DNA of 64,000 bases from Candidatus Epulonipiscium sp. (lineage in GTDB: Bacteria; Bacillota; Clostridia; Lachnospirales; Defluviitaleaceae): assembly GCA_012518815.1 (NCBI GenBank), contig JAAYRK010000052.1:47206-111205 (forward strand). The letters run 5' to 3'. The notes beneath the pieces were generated by a model. The model made no database searches, was not told the DNA's origin, and was given only the letters and a program-made list of their open reading frames with translations. Positions 63,381 to 64,000 of the stretch are shown here, in pieces; position 1 is the stretch's first letter; each line of letters starts with the position of its first letter. Both the position numbers and the translations under genes were made by a program.

Positions 63381-64000
63381 ATGGACGGTGACAAGCTACA
63401 AATTTTAATTGCAATGTGTTCGTACATCGCACTGGTTATTGGAATTGGTTTATACTATGCAAAAAGAGCAAATGAAAGCAGTGAAAACTATTTTATTGGA
63501 GGAAGAACTTTAGGACCATGGATTACAGCTATGAGTGCCGAGGCTTCTGATATGAGCGGTTGGCTATTAATGGGACTTCCTGGAGTAGCATATTGGTGTG
63601 GTTTAAGTGATGCTTTTTGGACCGCAGTCGGTTTAGGCATTGGTACATATATAAATTGGTTGCTTGTTGCAAAAAGGCTTCGAAAATATTCTGAAATCGC
63701 TGGAGATGCAATAACAATACCAGATTTTTTTAGTAATAGGTTTAAAGAAGATAGAAAAGTTATTATGACTATTGCTGCTGTTTTTATTTTAATATTTTTT
63801 ACTGTTTATGCAGCAAGTTGTTTTGTTACTGTAGGAAAACTATTTAGCACCTTATTTGCTGTTAAATATCAATATATGATGGTTGCTGGTGCATTATTCG
63901 TGCTTTTCTATACTATAGTGGGTGGATTTTTGGCAGAAAGTGCTTCAGACTTTATGCAGAGTATTGTTATGATTTTTGCATTAGTTTTTGTATGTCTAAT
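63381..64000 (+). CDS. putP: Sodium/proline symporter PutP, N-terminal part
   Basis: The frame is open from ATG 63381 (TTTGGGGGT upstream) to the window edge: 206 residues. Solute:sodium symporter features are clear: NYFIGGRTLGPWITAMSAEASDMSGWLLMGLPG, then RLRKYSEIAGDAITIPDFF. The SAxASDMSGWLLMGLPG segment is typical of PutP. It imports proline with sodium ions. The C-terminal half lies outside the window. Confidence 0.93.
   Translation, partial: MDGDKLQILIAMCSYIALVIGIGLYYAKRANESSENYFIGGRTLGPWITAMSAEASDMSGWLLMGLPGVAYWCGLSDAFWTAVGLGIGTYINWLLVAKRLRKYSEIAGDAITIPDFFSNRFKEDRKVIMTIAAVFILIFFTVYAASCFVTVGKLFSTLFAVKYQYMMVAGALFVLFYTIVGGFLAESASDFMQSIVMIFALVFVCL

Overview
The window is a stretch of low-GC, AT-rich Gram-positive chromosome from an endospore-forming member of the Clostridia. 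The spore genes (spoVM, spoIVA, ylbJ, an alpha/beta-type SASP, a YteA-like DksA/TraR protein), the pta-ackA acetate pathway, a DUF512 radical SAM gene before der and a DUF6465 gene support this. A relative of the Lachnospirales/Defluviitalea group is plausible, but I cannot place it further without a search. Almost everything is chromosomal core. I see no prophage, transposase, CRISPR array, rRNA or tRNA.

Layout. 1-5.6 kb: end of rsmB, then rlmN-prpC-prkC-rsgA-thiN (rRNA modification, the PASTA kinase/phosphatase pair, ribosome maturation, thiamine pyrophosphate synthesis). 5.7-5.9 kb: two tiny genes, a 47-residue membrane peptide and spoVM, facing rpmB across a shared terminator. 6.3-10.8 kb: Asp23-like gene, fakA-like gene, recG, SASP. 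11.0-15.1 kb: rsmD-coaD-coiled-coil gene facing tmcAL-ylbJ. 15.3-24.2 kb: pta, ackA, yceD-rpmF, plsX, acpP, rnc, smc. 24.2-29.6 kb: ftsY, then ylxM-ffh-rpsP-khpA-rimM-trmD-rplS. 29.6-36.2 kb: three tandem type I signal peptidase genes, then rbgA-rnhB-FliK-like gene-FlhB-like gene-yraN-pgeF. 36.2-40.6 kb: DUF512 gene-der-plsY-gpsA. 40.7-50.4 kb: spoIVA, DUF6465 gene, an orphan HlyD-like gene with the division cluster yggS-sepF-ylmG-ylmH-divIVA, then aroB, yteA-like gene, lspA-rluD. 50.5-52.7 kb: PyrR attenuator, pyrR-uraA.

52.5-64.0 kb is the more accessory end. An M29 aminopeptidase gene lies between two inverted copies of a 195-bp hairpin element. Then come a Yip1-like gene with a MacAB-type exporter, an ECF-S gene, an AmmeMemoRadiSam module (radical SAM gene plus a Memo-AMMECR1 fusion), a DJ-1 family gene, a NiaX-like ECF-S gene with an operator-like palindrome in its promoter, and the start of a PutP-type symporter.

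The best candidates for new biology are the inverted hairpin pair, whose two copies show a compensatory base-pair change in the stem; the FliK-like/FlhB-like pair outside any flagellar locus; the compact AmmeMemoRadiSam module of unknown function; the signal peptidase triplet; and the small membrane gene before spoVM.
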